A stretch of 64,000 nucleotides of DNA, taken from the NCBI GenBank assembly GCA_947502145.1, contig CANMYO010000004.1, forward strand, positions 62,001 through 126,000. Direction: 5' to 3'. The translations under genes and the position numbers were made by a program. The notes below the pieces were generated by a model that was not told where the DNA came from, did not search any database, and saw only the letters and a program-made list of their open reading frames with translations. How positions within the stretch are numbered: the stretch's first letter is position 1; each line of letters opens with the position of its first letter. The stretch is from an uncultured Paracoccaceae bacterium. Lineage in GTDB: Bacteria > Pseudomonadota > Alphaproteobacteria > Rhodobacterales > Rhodobacteraceae. This document shows positions 10,208 to 21,316 of the stretch, one piece after another.

Positions 10208-11373
10208 CGTCCGGACCTTTTCATCAGAATATCCGCGATTTCGCCCTGGGGCCGGGTCCGGGTAAAGGCCAGCAGCATACCCACGGCGATCCCGCCCGCG
10301 ATCAGCGACGACCCGCCATAGCTGACAAACGGCAGCGTCATGCCCTTGGCAGGCAACAGTCGCACCGCCACACCCATGTTGATCATGGCCTGCACGCCAA
10401 AGGCGCAAGCCAGCCCGGTGCCCGCAAGGCGGATAAAGGGATCACGTTCCTTCATCAGGCGCATCAGCGACCGCACCACGATCACCGCATATAGCGCAAT
10501 AATCACCAGCACGCAGACCAGCCCGTATTCTTCGGCGGCAACCGCAATGATGAAATCGGTATGCGCATCCGGCAACGACCACTTCACCTGCCCCTCGCCC
10601 ACGCCAACACCAAAAAAGCCACCCTCGCGGATCGCGTTGGTGGCATAGCCAAGCTGTGTCGTCGGGTCGACGTCAGGGCTCAAAAAGCCGTCAATACGCC
10701 GCGCAAAATGTTCGGAATTGGCATAGGCAAAGGTGCCCGCGGCCACCACCAAAGCGGCAAGGACGATCAGCAGCAGCATCGGCGCACCGGCCACGAAATA
10801 CATCACCCCCCAAGAAAACAGGATCAGGCAGGCCTGCCCGAAATCGGGCTGCAGCGCCAGAAACGTGACAATCACCACCGTCAGCACCAGCGAATAGGTC
10901 TTGCCCGGCGGGCCACCGACCTCAAGGCTTGCGGCCATTAGCCAGGCGGCCATGACGACAAACCCGGGCTTGAGGAACTCCGAAGGCTGCAACGACGCAA
11001 AGCCCAGCGAATACCACCGCACCGCCCCTTTGCCAAAATCCGTGCCAAAGACCGGCAGGAAGATCAGCGCTGCAAATGCGCCCAGAAACCCCAGCACCGC
11101 CAGGCGGCGCACCATCTGCGGCGACATCATCGACATTGCAAACATCACCATCATCGCCATGCCGCCAAAAATGGCCTGCCGGGTAACGTAATAGAACGGC
11201 TCCAGCCCGTTCTTGCTGGCCAGCGGCGGCGAAGAGGCCAGCCCCAAAAGCAAGCCAATCGCAAACAGCAAGAGGATGCAGGACATTGTCCACCGATCAA
11301 TCGTGCGCCACCAGCGCGGCAATACCGGATCGCCACGCACAACGGGCACAGTGCCATAGACCATTTCTGTCAT
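10204..11373 (-). CDS. ftsW: Lipid II polymerase FtsW (SEDS family)
   Basis: SEDS-family peptidoglycan glycosyltransferase of the divisome, working with the transpeptidase FtsI. About ten hydrophobic segments are present. Family motifs include [30 protein letters not shown] and, near the end, the conserved [17 protein letters not shown]. The ATG at 11373 (MTEMVYGTV) is preceded by AGGCGG; the in-frame upstream ATG at 11427 would add 18 unlikely residues. About 389 aa. Confidence 0.96.
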   Translation of the reverse strand: MTEMVYGTVPVVRGDPVLPRWWRTIDRWTMSCILLLFAIGLLLGLASSPPLASKNGLEPFYYVTRQAIFGGMAMMVMFAMSMMSPQMVRRLAVLGFLGAFAALIFLPVFGTDFGKGAVRWYSLGFASLQPSEFLKPGFVVMAAWLMAASLEVGGPPGKTYSLVLTVVIVTFLALQPDFGQACLILFSWGVMYFVAGAPMLLLIVLAALVVAAGTFAYANSEHFARRIDGFLSPDVDPTTQLGYATNAIREGGFFGVGVGEGQVKWSLPDAHTDFIIAVAAEEYGLVCVLVIIALYAVIVVRSLMRLMKERDPFIRLAGTGLACAFGVQAMINMGVAVRLLPAKGMTLPFVSYGGSSLIAGGIAVGMLLAFTRTRPQGEIADILMKRSGR

Positions 11374-11616
11374 GGAATTACCGCCTAATACTGCCTCAAC
11401 CGCCCGCTTTTGCGGGTCTATACGCAAGAGTTTAGCGGGTTCTTGTGGTTGATTCCACTTCTAATTGCCCTTGCCTGCTGCATCATCGCCAATTGATCGC
11501 CCGCCTGATGTTGGACCATGGGCCAACGGGCCCGCGCTGCCGCGCTTGCTCTGAAAATCGCACCCCCGCGGCGACGGCCCTTGCGCCGCAGCGCATTTCG
11601 CGCCACCTGAGGGGCC

Positions 11617-12789
11617 ATGCAGGTCAATACACTTATCCTTGGCGCGGGTGCCGCAGGCATGATGGCCGCCGCCCATGCCGGTCCCGGCACGCTGGTCATC
11701 GACCACGCGAAGGCGCCGGGGGAAAAGATACGGATTTCGGGCGGCGGGCGCTGCAATTTCACCAATCTCTACACGGGCCCCGAGAATTTCATCTCTCAGA
11801 ACCCGCATTTCGCCAAATCTGCGCTGTCACGCTATACCCAGTGGGACTTTATTGAACTGGTGAACAAACACCGCATTGCCTATCACGAAAAGACGCTTGG
11901 CCAGCTGTTCTGCGACACCAGTGCGAAGGATATTATCGCGATGCTGCGCGCCGAGATGGGACAGGCGCAGCTGATGCTGCAAACCAGCGTCTCCGATGTG
12001 CGCCATGACGGCTTGTTTCATGCCACGCTGTCCCGTGACGGGCGGCGCAGCCCGGTCAGCGCCCGCAATCTGGTGCTGGCCACAGGCGGTAAAAGCATCC
12101 CCAAAATGGGCGCGACCGGACTGGCCTACCAGATTGCCGACCAATTCGGGTTGAACGTGATTGCGCCCCGCCCCGGCCTTGTGCCGCTGACCTTTGGGGA
12201 TCGCTTCAAACCCATCGCCGGCACAGCCTTGCCCAGTGACGTGACCGCCAATGGCACCAGCTTTACGGAGGCCACGTTGTTCACCCACCGCGGCCTGTCT
12301 GGCCCTGCAATCCTGCAAGCCTCAAGCTATTGGCGGGACGGCGATCCGATCACGATCAATCTGGCCCCCGGACAAGACCTGGCCGGGACGCTGATCGCGG
12401 CCAAAAAGACCGATGGGCGTAAGGCCGTGGCGACGGTCATGTCAAACCACCTGCCGTCCCGGCTGGTGCAGTTTCTAGCGGACGCACTGCCACAGGGGCC
12501 GATTGCGGAACATGCCGATCAGACGTTGATTGATCTGGCCGCAGGGGTGCAGGACTGGCACCTGACCCCCACCGGGTCAGAAGGATATCGCACCGCCGAG
12601 GTGACATTGGGCGGGATTGACACCGCCGCGCTTGATTCCAGAACCATGGCGGCAAAGTCCCTGCCCGGCCTTTATGTGATCGGCGAGGCGGTGGACGTCA
12701 CCGGATGGCTCGGCGGGTATAATTTCCAATGGGCATGGTCGTCGGGATGGGCCGCGGGTCAGGCGATCGCGGCACAATCCATGACATAA
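11617..12789 (+). CDS. HI0933/BaiN-type NAD(P)/FAD-dependent oxidoreductase
   Basis: Flavoprotein on the opposite strand to the surrounding mur genes. An FAD-binding dinucleotide fold (LILGAGAAGMMAA, residues 6-18) is followed by the family-typical GEKIRISGGGRCNFTN, VLATGGKSIPKMGATG and, at the C-terminus, GLYVIGEAVDVTGWLGGYNFQWAWSSG. This fits the HI0933-like flavoprotein family (BaiN/RdsA relatives), whose substrates are mostly unknown. It interrupts the dcw cluster between ftsW and murD and must have its own promoter in the roughly 240 bp upstream. Confidence 0.9.
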   Translation: MQVNTLILGAGAAGMMAAAHAGPGTLVIDHAKAPGEKIRISGGGRCNFTNLYTGPENFISQNPHFAKSALSRYTQWDFIELVNKHRIAYHEKTLGQLFCDTSAKDIIAMLRAEMGQAQLMLQTSVSDVRHDGLFHATLSRDGRRSPVSARNLVLATGGKSIPKMGATGLAYQIADQFGLNVIAPRPGLVPLTFGDRFKPIAGTALPSDVTANGTSFTEATLFTHRGLSGPAILQASSYWRDGDPITINLAPGQDLAGTLIAAKKTDGRKAVATVMSNHLPSRLVQFLADALPQGPIAEHADQTLIDLAAGVQDWHLTPTGSEGYRTAEVTLGGIDTAALDSRTMAAKSLPGLYVIGEAVDVTGWLGGYNFQWAWSSGWAAGQAIAAQSMT

Positions 12790-12801
12790 GGCGCAGACCT
12801 G

Positions 12802-13113
12802 TCAGAAGGTGCCGCCAATCTTGCGACCCGCCGCTTTGCGCTTGTTGCGGAAATCGCGCAGCACATCCGCGGATTTCGCGGCCGCCCAGGGGCCAAAGGT
12901 CTTTTCCAGCGGTGCATAGCCCTTTTCGACCAGCGCCTGTACCAGCCGGTCGACACGCGGCTTTTCGGACTGCGGATGCATGATCCGGTGCGGCGGTTTT
13001 CCCATCGGGCCGCTTTCGACAATGATCAGCCCGCCCTTGGCAGAAATATTGTAAACTTCGGTCCCCGAAGGGCTTTGTTTGTAAAGACGCAAGGTCTCCT
13101 TGGTGTAATCCAT
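12802..13113 (-). CDS. Conserved hypothetical protein
   Basis: A 103-aa basic protein starting MDYTKETLRLYKQS, with a GGAG ribosome binding site upstream of ATG 13113. No domain is recognised; it contains a SGPMGKPPHRIMHPQSEKPRVDR-like basic central stretch and ends in a lysine/arginine-rich helix. It stands alone between murD and the convergent flavoprotein gene, 12 bp from the latter's stop. Confidence 0.75.
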   Translation of the reverse strand: MDYTKETLRLYKQSPSGTEVYNISAKGGLIIVESGPMGKPPHRIMHPQSEKPRVDRLVQALVEKGYAPLEKTFGPWAAAKSADVLRDFRNKRKAAGRKIGGTF

Positions 13114-13207
13114 GACAGCAAACTCCACATATGTGGGATAAATTTGCCGAAAAATCGTGGCAATTCTGCGATGAACTGGCGGCAAAACCGCGCCGACAGT
13201 CGGTTTT

Positions 13208-14605
13208 TCAGGCCAGCGCGGCCCGCACTTTGGCGACAAAATCATCCCCGCGCGTTGCAAAGCTGTCGTATTGGTCAAAGGATGCGCAGGCGGGTGCCAG
13301 CAGCACCGTATCACCTGGCTCGGCCTCGGTGATCGCAAGGGCAACAGCGCGGGACATTTCGGTGCAGATTTCGGTTGCGACTCCCGTCAACTGACGGGCA
13401 AAATCCTCGGCCTCCCGCCCGATGACATAGGCTTTGGCGACCGTCCCGACATGGGGCAACAAACCGTCCAGCCCGCCTTCCTTTTGCAGACCGCCGCAGA
13501 TCCAGCGGATGCGCGGGAAGGCTTGCAACGCTTTTGCGGCCGCATCAACATTCGTGGCCTTGCTGTCATTTACAAAGGTGACGCCATTTCGTTCTGCAAC
13601 GATCTGGCTGCGGTGCGGCAGACCCGGATAGCTGCGCATCGCGGATTCAATACCCTTGGGCCCCAATCCCAGCGTGCGGCAGGCGGCATAGGCCGCGCAG
13701 GCATTCTGGTGGTTATGCGCGCCCGGCAATCCTGCGATCTCGCGCAGGTCGATGGCGGCAACCTGCCGCCCCTTGCGGTATTCAGAGAGAAACCCCTTGC
13801 GGGCAAAGACCGTCCAGCCAAGGGTCAGTTTCTCGCTGACCGATATGCGAATGATCCGGTCATCCAGGGGTCCTTCGGCCAATTGATTCGCCAGATAGCG
13901 GCCCTCGACCTCGTCCACGCCGATCACTGCGCGGTCCGGCCCGCCCTCGGCAAACAGCCGCCGCTTCGCTGCAAAATAGCCGCCAAATCCCGCGTGCCGG
14001 TCCAGATGATCGGGCGAGATATTGGTCAGCACGGCCACATCAGGGGTCATGCTGCGTGCCAGTTCCGTCTGATAGGACGAAAGCTCCAGCACGATCACCT
14101 CGCCATCATGCGCCGGATCGATATCCAGCACCCCGCGCCCGATATTGCCCGCCAATTGCGCCGGACGTCCGTTTTCAGCCAGAATATGATGGATCAGCGC
14201 AGAGGTTGTCGATTTTCCGTTTGACCCGGTGACGGCAATGACCCGTGGCTGCGTGTCAAAGCTGCCCCAATCGTCGGTCGCAAAGGACCGGAAAAACAGC
14301 CCGATATCATTGTCGACCGGCACCCCCGCCGCAAGGGCCGCTGCGATGACCGGATGGGGCGCGGGATAAAGATGCGGGATTCCGGGGCTGACAATCAGCG
14401 CATCAGTCTGTGCAAAAGCACCCGGCTTGGTCAGGTCATGCGTATCAAGCCCGGCGTCATGCGCCGCCTCTCGCGCGGGGACGCTGTCGTCCCAGACCAC
14501 AACTTTCGCGCCCCCCGCCTGCAACGCCACCGCCGCAGCCCGACCGGTGCGCCCCAATCCCAGCACGGCAACGGTCTGCCCTTCGTATCCCCGCACTGGA
14601 ATCAT
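13208..14605 (-). CDS. murD: UDP-N-acetylmuramoyl-L-alanine--D-glutamate ligase
   Basis: Cytoplasmic ligase that adds D-Glu to UDP-MurNAc-L-Ala. The N-terminal Rossmann motif [11 protein letters not shown], the P-loop [15 protein letters not shown], the LELSSYQTE motif and the C-terminal [12 protein letters not shown] plus [22 protein letters not shown] signatures are all present. The 465-aa length is normal. It is separated from mraY by a plus-strand gene and from ftsW by the flavoprotein, so it may be transcribed separately. Confidence 0.97.
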   Translation of the reverse strand: MIPVRGYEGQTVAVLGLGRTGRAAAVALQAGGAKVVVWDDSVPAREAAHDAGLDTHDLTKPGAFAQTDALIVSPGIPHLYPAPHPVIAAALAAGVPVDNDIGLFFRSFATDDWGSFDTQPRVIAVTGSNGKSTTSALIHHILAENGRPAQLAGNIGRGVLDIDPAHDGEVIVLELSSYQTELARSMTPDVAVLTNISPDHLDRHAGFGGYFAAKRRLFAEGGPDRAVIGVDEVEGRYLANQLAEGPLDDRIIRISVSEKLTLGWTVFARKGFLSEYRKGRQVAAIDLREIAGLPGAHNHQNACAAYAACRTLGLGPKGIESAMRSYPGLPHRSQIVAERNGVTFVNDSKATNVDAAAKALQAFPRIRWICGGLQKEGGLDGLLPHVGTVAKAYVIGREAEDFARQLTGVATEICTEMSRAVALAITEAEPGDTVLLAPACASFDQYDSFATRGDDFVAKVRAALA

Positions 14606-14767
14606 TCGTCCGCCTCATCCTTGTTGCGCAACACTGCCGCCGCACTGCCAACTGTGCAAGCCACCGGCGCTGATCTGCCGCGGCGTCCAAACCGGTTTCC
14701 TTGATGCATATCAAGGCCAAATCGACAGATTCGCTGCATACTCCAGACCCCATCAAAGGAGAACCTC

Positions 14768-15163
14768 ATGTTGAAAATCACCAGGGTCGCGCCCGATCGC
14801 ATCGACATCTCAATTTCCGGCGCCATCGATTCCGTCGAAATGGCGACGGGTCTGGATCGCCTCATCGCCGAAGCCGAAACCATGACCAAGGGCAAGATGC
14901 TATATCGCATTTCCAATATCGAAATGCCCTCGCTTGGCGCGCTCGCAGTCGAAATGGGACGCCTGCCCTCGCTGTTCGGTCTGTTGCCCAAGATCGACAG
15001 ATGCGCCGTGCTCTGCGATCACGCATGGCTGCGCAGCATGGCTGAATTCGAAGGCGCGATCCTGCCGGGGCTTGAGATCAAGGGCTTTGCGCTGGATGCT
15101 GAAACAGAGGCGGAAGACTGGCTGGATGGGCCAAAGGACGGCTTTGACTCGGTCCCGGTCTAA
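14768..15163 (+). CDS. SpoIIAA-like (STAS-fold) protein
   Basis: A 131-aa protein with a strong AAAGGAG site before the ATG. The pattern ([20 protein letters not shown]... [23 protein letters not shown]... [14 protein letters not shown]) matches the SpoIIAA-like family, small STAS-fold proteins of unknown function. It is convergent with mraY, whose stop codon it overlaps by 4 bp, and is divergent from murD. Confidence 0.8.
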   Translation: MLKITRVAPDRIDISISGAIDSVEMATGLDRLIAEAETMTKGKMLYRISNIEMPSLGALAVEMGRLPSLFGLLPKIDRCAVLCDHAWLRSMAEFEGAILPGLEIKGFALDAETEAEDWLDGPKDGFDSVPV

Positions 15164-16242
15164 CGCACCTTGAGCGTCGCCAGACCGATCATGGCCAGGA
15201 TCAGACTGATGATCCAAAACCGGATCACGATGGTCGATTCCGCCCAGCCCTTCTTTTCATAGTGATGGTGGATCGGAGCCATCAGGAACACCCGCTTGCC
15301 CGTCGCCTTGAAATAGGCGACCTGCACAATCACGCTGAGCGCTTCGACGACAAACAGTCCGCCGACCACAGCCAGCACGATCTCGTGTTTTGTCGCAACC
15401 GCAATGGCCCCCAACGCGCCACCCAGCGCCAGCGATCCGGTATCGCCCATAAAGACCGCCGCAGGCGGCGCGTTGTACCACAAGAACCCCAGCCCGCCGC
15501 CGATCAGCCCGGCTGCAAAAACAAGAATTTCCCCCGACCCCGGCACGTAATGCAACCCAAGGCTTTCTGAGAAATCAACCCGCCCGACAAAATAGGCAAT
15601 GATCCCAAAAGTGCCCGCCGCAATCATCACCGGCATGATCGCCAGACCATCCAACCCGTCAGTCAGGTTCACCGCATTGGCAGCCCCGACAATCACAATG
15701 ATCGCAAAGGGCACAAACAGAATGCCAAGATTGATCAGCACGTCCTTGAACACCGGCAGCGCCAGTTGATTGACCAATGCCTCCGGGTGGTATTGCGCGG
15801 CCCAGAATGCGGCAATGCCCGCGATTAACAAACCCAGCAATATCCGCAGCTTGCCAGACACACCTGCCGTGGTTTGTTTGCTGACCTTGGCGTAATCATC
15901 GGCAAATCCGATCAGGGCAAACGTCAGTGTGACGAACAGCACGATCCAGATATAGGGGTTGTCCCAGCGAGCCCATAACAACGTGGAACAGGTCAACGCC
16001 CCCACGATCAGCAATCCGCCCATTGTCGGTGTGCCGGCCTTGGCAAAATGTCCCTCGGGCCCATCGTCGCGGATCGGTTGCCCCTTGCCCTGTTTGCGCC
16101 GCAGAACATTGATCAGCGGCAGGCCAAACATGAAGCCAAACAGCAAAGAGGTCATGAACGCCCCGCCGGCCCGAAAGGTGATATAGCGGAACAGATTGAA
16201 AAAGTCGCCGCCGTCGGACCAAGCCGTCAACCAATACAACAT
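15160..16242 (-). CDS. mraY: Phospho-N-acetylmuramoyl-pentapeptide-transferase
   Basis: Integral membrane enzyme that makes lipid I by moving phospho-MurNAc-pentapeptide to undecaprenyl phosphate. About ten membrane segments. Catalytic signatures include [10 protein letters not shown], the aspartate-rich [20 protein letters not shown] and the C-terminal histidine motif [13 protein letters not shown]. It is 360 aa, exactly the usual size. It follows murF by 24 bp. Confidence 0.97.
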   Translation of the reverse strand: MLYWLTAWSDGGDFFNLFRYITFRAGGAFMTSLLFGFMFGLPLINVLRRKQGKGQPIRDDGPEGHFAKAGTPTMGGLLIVGALTCSTLLWARWDNPYIWIVLFVTLTFALIGFADDYAKVSKQTTAGVSGKLRILLGLLIAGIAAFWAAQYHPEALVNQLALPVFKDVLINLGILFVPFAIIVIVGAANAVNLTDGLDGLAIMPVMIAAGTFGIIAYFVGRVDFSESLGLHYVPGSGEILVFAAGLIGGGLGFLWYNAPPAAVFMGDTGSLALGGALGAIAVATKHEIVLAVVGGLFVVEALSVIVQVAYFKATGKRVFLMAPIHHHYEKKGWAESTIVIRFWIISLILAMIGLATLKVR

Positions 16243-16266
16243 CGAAATCTGCCCCTTAATCTATTG

Positions 16267-17688
16267 TTAATTGGAGCGATGCCCCAGTTTGCGGATGGCG
16301 TCAACAATCTGACTCACAAAGGATCCCTTTGATCCCTTCACCAGCACCACATCCCCGGCGTCAACCATCTGCGCCACCTTGCCGGTCAACGCGGCGGCTG
16401 TCTCGGCCCAAAGTCCGCGTCGGGCCTCTGGCAAGGCAGCATGCAGCGCCTGCATCCGTGGGCCAACGCAATGCACCAGATCAAGCTGCTGCACATGTGG
16501 ATCTTCCGCCAGCGCCGCGTGCAGCGCGATCTCCTCCGGGCCCAGCTCCAGCATATCGCCCAGGATCGCGACCCGCCGTCCCTTGAAAATGCGTCCCACC
16601 CCGTCGCGCGGCGCGGCAGCGGCCAGCACTTCAAGGGCCGCCGACATTGACGTGGGGTTGGCGTTGAAGGCATCGTCAATCAGATCAAGCGTCTCTTCCG
16701 CAGATCCTGCATCAAGGGTCAGCACCTCGCGGGTGCCACGCCCCGACGGCGGCACCCAGGCGGCAATATCCTGCGCGGCCCGTACCGGATCCGCGCCTAG
16801 CGCCTCTGCAGCGGCCAGCACTGCAAGGGCGTTCAGCGCGAAATGGCGTCCGGGCACTGACAGTTTCATCAGGTATTCCGCATCGCCATGCGTGGCCGCG
16901 ATCACCGTTGCCGCCGCGCTGATCCGCACATCCTCCAGCACCCAATCGCAATCGGCCCCGCCAAAGGATTGCACCGCGATGTTCTGCGCCTTGGCATGGG
17001 CCCGCAGGATATCACGGGTCTCAACCACGCCATTGAGGATCGCAACACCGCCCGGGACCAGCCCGGCCATAATCTGGGCCTTCTCGCGGGCAATGCCGTC
17101 CAATCCGTCAAAGGCCTCCAGATGGGCAGCGGCGACCGTGGTCACCATCGCCACATGCGGCTGCGCCAGACGCGACAACGGTGCAATCTCACCAGGATTG
17201 CTCATGCCGATCTCAATCACCGCATAGGCGGTGTCGCGTGGCATCCGTGCCAGGGTCAGCGGCACGCCCCAATGATTGTTGTATGACGCCTCTGCCGCAT
17301 GGGTGCGCCCCTGCGGTGCGAGCACGGCGCGCAACATCTCCTTGGTCGAGGTTTTTCCAACCGACCCGGTCACCCCCACAACCCGCGCCGCAGTGCGGTC
17401 GCGGGCGGCGCGGCCCAGATCCTCCAGCGCGGTCAACACGTCCGCGACGATCAGCAAAGGCGCATCATCGGGCACATCCGCAGGACGGCGTGACACCAGC
17501 GCCGCCGCAGCCCCGCGCTCCAGGGCAGCTGCTACAAAGTCATGCCCGTCCCTTGCAGCCTGCAAGGCCACAAACAGATCACCCGAAAGCATGGTGCGCG
17601 TGTCGATAGACACGCCCGTCGCGGTCCAGTCGCCGGTGGTTTCCCCTCCCGTGGCAGCGGCCGCCTCGTGCGCGGTCCACAGGGTCAT
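16267..17688 (-). CDS. murF: UDP-N-acetylmuramoyl-tripeptide--D-alanyl-D-alanine ligase
   Basis: Mur ligase that adds the Ddl product D-Ala-D-Ala to the nucleotide tripeptide. The P-loop GVTGSVGKTSTKEML, the AVIEIGMSNPGEIA motif, YNNHWGVPLTLAR and the C-terminal DDAFNANPTSM identify it. The 473-aa gene starts within the end of murE (ATGA overlap), so the two are coupled. Confidence 0.96.
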   Translation of the reverse strand: MTLWTAHEAAAATGGETTGDWTATGVSIDTRTMLSGDLFVALQAARDGHDFVAAALERGAAAALVSRRPADVPDDAPLLIVADVLTALEDLGRAARDRTAARVVGVTGSVGKTSTKEMLRAVLAPQGRTHAAEASYNNHWGVPLTLARMPRDTAYAVIEIGMSNPGEIAPLSRLAQPHVAMVTTVAAAHLEAFDGLDGIAREKAQIMAGLVPGGVAILNGVVETRDILRAHAKAQNIAVQSFGGADCDWVLEDVRISAAATVIAATHGDAEYLMKLSVPGRHFALNALAVLAAAEALGADPVRAAQDIAAWVPPSGRGTREVLTLDAGSAEETLDLIDDAFNANPTSMSAALEVLAAAAPRDGVGRIFKGRRVAILGDMLELGPEEIALHAALAEDPHVQQLDLVHCVGPRMQALHAALPEARRGLWAETAAALTGKVAQMVDAGDVVLVKGSKGSFVSQIVDAIRKLGHRSN

Positions 17689-19160
17689 ATCCGCCCCTCC
17701 AGCGCCGCCACGGCCACGCTGGCCTGTTCGACATCATCAAAAGGCAGAACCGTATCACCAACCGTCTGACCGGTTTCATGTCCCTTGCCGGCAATCAGCA
17801 AGGCATCACCCGCCCCCAGCATATCAATGCCGCGCAGGATCGCCTCGGCGCGATCGGCAACCTCGGTTGCCTCCGGCGCGCCGGACATCACCGCGGCCCG
17901 AATGGCTGCGGGATCCTCCGAACGGGGGTTGTCGTCGGTGACAATCACCACATCGGCATGGGCGGTTGCGGCCTGCCCCATCAGGGGGCGCTTGCCGGCA
18001 TCCCGATCACCACCCGCCCCGACAATCACCACGATGCGCCCCATCACATGCGGGCGCAGCGCCTGCAGGGCCGTGGACACCGCATCAGGGGTGTGGGCGT
18101 AATCAACAAACACCGCGGCACCGTTGTCGCGCGTGGCGGCCAGTTCCATCCGACCCCGCACCGTGGACAACCGTGACATCGCGCCAAAAACGTCACCGGG
18201 CAAGGCCCCCGCCGCAATCGCCAGCCCCGCCGCCAGCAGGACGTTTTCGGCCTGAAATCCGCCGATCAGCTCCAGCCGCGCCTGATAGGGCCGCCCCTGC
18301 CATGCGAACCGCAGATCCTGCCCGGTCGCATCAAACCGCTGCCCCAGCATCCGCAACCGCGCATCTGCGTCGCGGCCCACACCGATGATTTCCTGACCGC
18401 GCGCTTCGCAGAGGGCCGCAACCTCCCCCCCCTTGGGATCATCCAGATTGACCACCGCAACGCCATCCTCGGCCAGCACACGTGTAAACAGGCCCATCTT
18501 GGCCGCAAAATAGGCGTCAAAGCTGGCGTGATAATCCAGATGGTCCTGACTGAAATTGGTAAAACCCGCCGCCGTCAGCAGCACACCATCCAGACGCCGT
18601 TGATCCAGACCGTGTGATGAGGCCTCCATCGCCACATGGGTAATGCCGTTTTCCGCCGCCGCAGAAAGCGCACGATGCAGCGTGATCGGCTCCGGCGTTG
18701 TGTGCCGCAGCGGATAGCTCCAGGCGCCTTCAACCCCGGTCGTGCCAAGATTGACTGCCGCGATGCCCATCGCCTCCCACAATTGCCGGGTAAAGGTCGA
18801 CACCGACGTTTTGCCATTGGTGCCGGTCACCGCCACAACGGTTGCAGGATGTGGCCCAAACCAAAGCGAGGCGGTCTGCGCCAGCGCCTGCCGGGGGTCC
18901 TGCGCGACAATGACCGCAACCGCGCCCAACCATTGCGCCGCGATCTCGGCCCCCTTCGCATCAGTCAGAACTGCGCCGGCGCCCTGCCGTACCGCATATT
19001 GGACAAATTCCGCCCCATGCACGCGACTGCCCGGCAAGGCGGCAAAAAGGTAGCCGTCCTTGACCTCGCGACTATCCACGGCAAGCCCTGTCACGCCAGC
19101 CTCTCGCCCGCCCTGTGCGGTCAGGCCCAGTTCCGCCAGCGATGATACCTTGTTGTCCAT
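17685..19160 (-). CDS. murE: UDP-N-acetylmuramoyl-L-alanyl-D-glutamate--2,6-diaminopimelate ligase
   Basis: Mur ligase adding the third stem-peptide residue. The P-loop AVTGTNGKTSVSTF, TTPEPITLHRAL, the EASSHGLDQRR motif and FTNFSQDHLDYH are present. The DNPRSEDP motif marks a meso-diaminopimelate-specific enzyme, as expected for a Gram-negative. ATG 19160 (MDNKVSS) is used rather than the codon two residues earlier. It starts 15 bp after ftsI. Confidence 0.96.
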   Translation of the reverse strand: MDNKVSSLAELGLTAQGGREAGVTGLAVDSREVKDGYLFAALPGSRVHGAEFVQYAVRQGAGAVLTDAKGAEIAAQWLGAVAVIVAQDPRQALAQTASLWFGPHPATVVAVTGTNGKTSVSTFTRQLWEAMGIAAVNLGTTGVEGAWSYPLRHTTPEPITLHRALSAAAENGITHVAMEASSHGLDQRRLDGVLLTAAGFTNFSQDHLDYHASFDAYFAAKMGLFTRVLAEDGVAVVNLDDPKGGEVAALCEARGQEIIGVGRDADARLRMLGQRFDATGQDLRFAWQGRPYQARLELIGGFQAENVLLAAGLAIAAGALPGDVFGAMSRLSTVRGRMELAATRDNGAAVFVDYAHTPDAVSTALQALRPHVMGRIVVIVGAGGDRDAGKRPLMGQAATAHADVVIVTDDNPRSEDPAAIRAAVMSGAPEATEVADRAEAILRGIDMLGAGDALLIAGKGHETGQTVGDTVLPFDDVEQASVAVAALEGRI

Positions 19161-19175
19161 GCGCACCCGCCCAAA

Positions 19176-20960
19176 TCAGTTTGCGGTGAGTGTTACACCG
19201 ACCGGTTCCATGGATTCAACGTGTGGTCGCAAGCCAAGCAAGGGAGCGACGCGGCGGATCATCTCTGCGGCCACCGGCACCGCCGTCCAGCCCGCCGTGC
19301 GGCGCGGCTTGTCAGACGAGGTTTCGGACGGTTCGTCCAAAGTGACAATCAGCACATACTGCGGGTCATTGGCCGGAAAGACGCTGGCAAAAGTGGCAAT
19401 CACCTTGTCATCGTAATAGCCGCCGCCGTTTTCCTTCGGCTTGTCGGCCGTGCCGGTCTTGCCGCCCACCTCATAGCCGGGCACCTCGCCAAAGGATGCC
19501 GTGCCGCGCACGACCACTTCGCGCAACATATGCCGGGCGCGGGCAGAAATCTCTGGCCGCACGACCCGTGCTCCCGCCTGTGGGCGGCTTTGCTTGATCA
19601 ACGTGGGTTCCACCCGCGTCCCACCATTCAAGAGCGAGGCATATCCCGCCGCCAGATGCAGCGGTGACGTGGACAACCCATGCCCGTAAGAGATTGTCAT
19701 GGTTGAAATTTCCGACCACTGACGCGGCAAGAGCGGCGCGCCCGTCGGGGCTTCGACCATCTCGACCGGGGTTGGTTGCAGGAATCCCAACGCGCCCAGA
19801 AAGTCGCGCTGCCGCTCTGCGCCAATCATCATCGCAATCCGTGCTGTGCCAATGTTTGAGGATTTCACAATCACATCCGTCGCGCTCAACTCCGCGCCGT
19901 AATCGTGGAAATCACGGATCCGGAAACGGCCCCATGTCAACGGGCCCTTGGTGTCGATCATTGTGTGCTGATTGATCAGCCCCAATTCCATCGCCTGCGC
20001 AACGGCAAAAATCTTGAAGGTCGACCCCAACTCATAAACCCCCTGCACCGCGCGGTTGAACAACGGGCTGTCGGACTGGTCCCCCTGGGTCAGCACCTGC
20101 GGGCGGTTGTTGGGGTCAAAATCCGGCAGGCTGACCATGGAAATGATTTCGCCGGTCCTGATATCCATCAACACGCTGGCCGCACCCTTGGCATTCATGA
20201 TCGACATGCCCCCGGCCAGCACCTCTTCGGCGGCGGCCTGCACCGTCAGGTCCAGCGAAAGCTCCAGCGGCGCGCCTTCGTTGGCCGGATCACGCAGGAA
20301 CTCGTCAAATTGACGTTCAACCCCCGCCACGCCGATCACCTCCGCGCTGGACACACCTTCGCGCCCATATGACGCCCCCCCCAGAACATGCGCCGCAATC
20401 GGGCCATTGGGGTAAAGCCGCATTTCGCGCGGGCCAAACAGCAGGCCGGGGCTGCCGATGTCATGAACAAGCTGCATCTGTTCGGGGCTGATCTGCTTGC
20501 GAATCCACAAGAATTTCCGTGCCCCGGTGAAATCCGCGTAAAGTTTGTCGGCGTCCAGCTCTGGGAAAATCTCGGCCAGCCCATCGGCGGCGGCGCGCGG
20601 ATCCACCATCTGTGGCGGCTGGGCATAAAGGCTGTGGGTTTCCAGATTTGTTGCCAGAATCCGGCCATTGCGATCTACGATGTCTGACCGCTGCCCGATG
20701 ATCGGATTGCCCACAGTGGCCGCGCGCGGCTCTTCCGGCACGGACGAGGCCAGCGCGCCCATGCGCGTGCCGATTGTGCCAAAGGCAAGAAAGAACATCA
20801 CGCCAAGCACCAACAGCCGCCCTTCGGCGCGGTGGCGCGTCTTGTCGCGCATCTCTTCATGGCGCAAGGCAAGGTTTTCCGCCTCGATCACATCCGGGTT
20901 TTCGCCCACCTCGCGGGCTTTCAGAATGCGCGCCAATGGGCGTAACGGCGTGCGGATCAT
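19176..20960 (-). CDS. ftsI: Peptidoglycan D,D-transpeptidase FtsI (PBP3)
   Basis: Septal class-B penicillin-binding protein. A cytoplasmic basic tail and a single N-terminal membrane segment (about residues 48-68, LLVLGVMFFLAFG) precede the PBP dimerisation domain (DRNGRILATN). The transpeptidase domain shows the active-site STFK within ELGSTFKIF, the SSN motif within VKSSNIGTARI and the KTGT motif within GGKTGTADK. At 594 aa it is of normal size. It begins inside the end of the ftsL-like gene. Confidence 0.96.
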   Translation of the reverse strand: MIRTPLRPLARILKAREVGENPDVIEAENLALRHEEMRDKTRHRAEGRLLVLGVMFFLAFGTIGTRMGALASSVPEEPRAATVGNPIIGQRSDIVDRNGRILATNLETHSLYAQPPQMVDPRAAADGLAEIFPELDADKLYADFTGARKFLWIRKQISPEQMQLVHDIGSPGLLFGPREMRLYPNGPIAAHVLGGASYGREGVSSAEVIGVAGVERQFDEFLRDPANEGAPLELSLDLTVQAAAEEVLAGGMSIMNAKGAASVLMDIRTGEIISMVSLPDFDPNNRPQVLTQGDQSDSPLFNRAVQGVYELGSTFKIFAVAQAMELGLINQHTMIDTKGPLTWGRFRIRDFHDYGAELSATDVIVKSSNIGTARIAMMIGAERQRDFLGALGFLQPTPVEMVEAPTGAPLLPRQWSEISTMTISYGHGLSTSPLHLAAGYASLLNGGTRVEPTLIKQSRPQAGARVVRPEISARARHMLREVVVRGTASFGEVPGYEVGGKTGTADKPKENGGGYYDDKVIATFASVFPANDPQYVLIVTLDEPSETSSDKPRRTAGWTAVPVAAEMIRRVAPLLGLRPHVESMEPVGVTLTAN

Positions 20961-21316
20961 AGCGCGTCCTCCCCGGTCAGCTGCGGCACAGAGCGGACGT
21001 CAATCGGGTCGGTGATCGGCAGGATATCGGGCAGCGGATAGATAATCTGGCTGACGTTGCCAAAGGCATCCGGCATCAAGGGCAGCAGGCCAAGGCGATC
21101 AAAATTCAGTTCTGCCAGATCATTCAGCCGGTCGGGCCGGTTGAGATAGGCCCATTCGGCGCGCAGAATCCCCAGCCGTTCGTGGGCCGCGCCAATCTCG
21201 CGGTGCAGCCCGCGCACATCCTTGATGGCCTGTTGGGTCTTGTAATTCTCCTGATAGGCCCAAAACCCAAGCCCCATGACCACAAACGCGGCCAGCACAT
21301 AAAACATTGCCTTCAT
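20957..21316 (-). CDS. ftsL: FtsL-like division protein
   Basis: A 119-aa bitopic protein: one N-terminal membrane helix (about residues 3-22), then a predicted coiled coil with heptad-like leucines ([34 protein letters not shown]). Sequence similarity is weak, as is usual for FtsL, but the position between rsmH and ftsI, the size and the topology support it. In the divisome FtsL pairs with FtsB and FtsQ and helps activate FtsWI. It overlaps both neighbours by 4 bp. Confidence 0.85.
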   Translation of the reverse strand: MKAMFYVLAAFVVMGLGFWAYQENYKTQQAIKDVRGLHREIGAAHERLGILRAEWAYLNRPDRLNDLAELNFDRLGLLPLMPDAFGNVSQIIYPLPDILPITDPIDVRSVPQLTGEDAL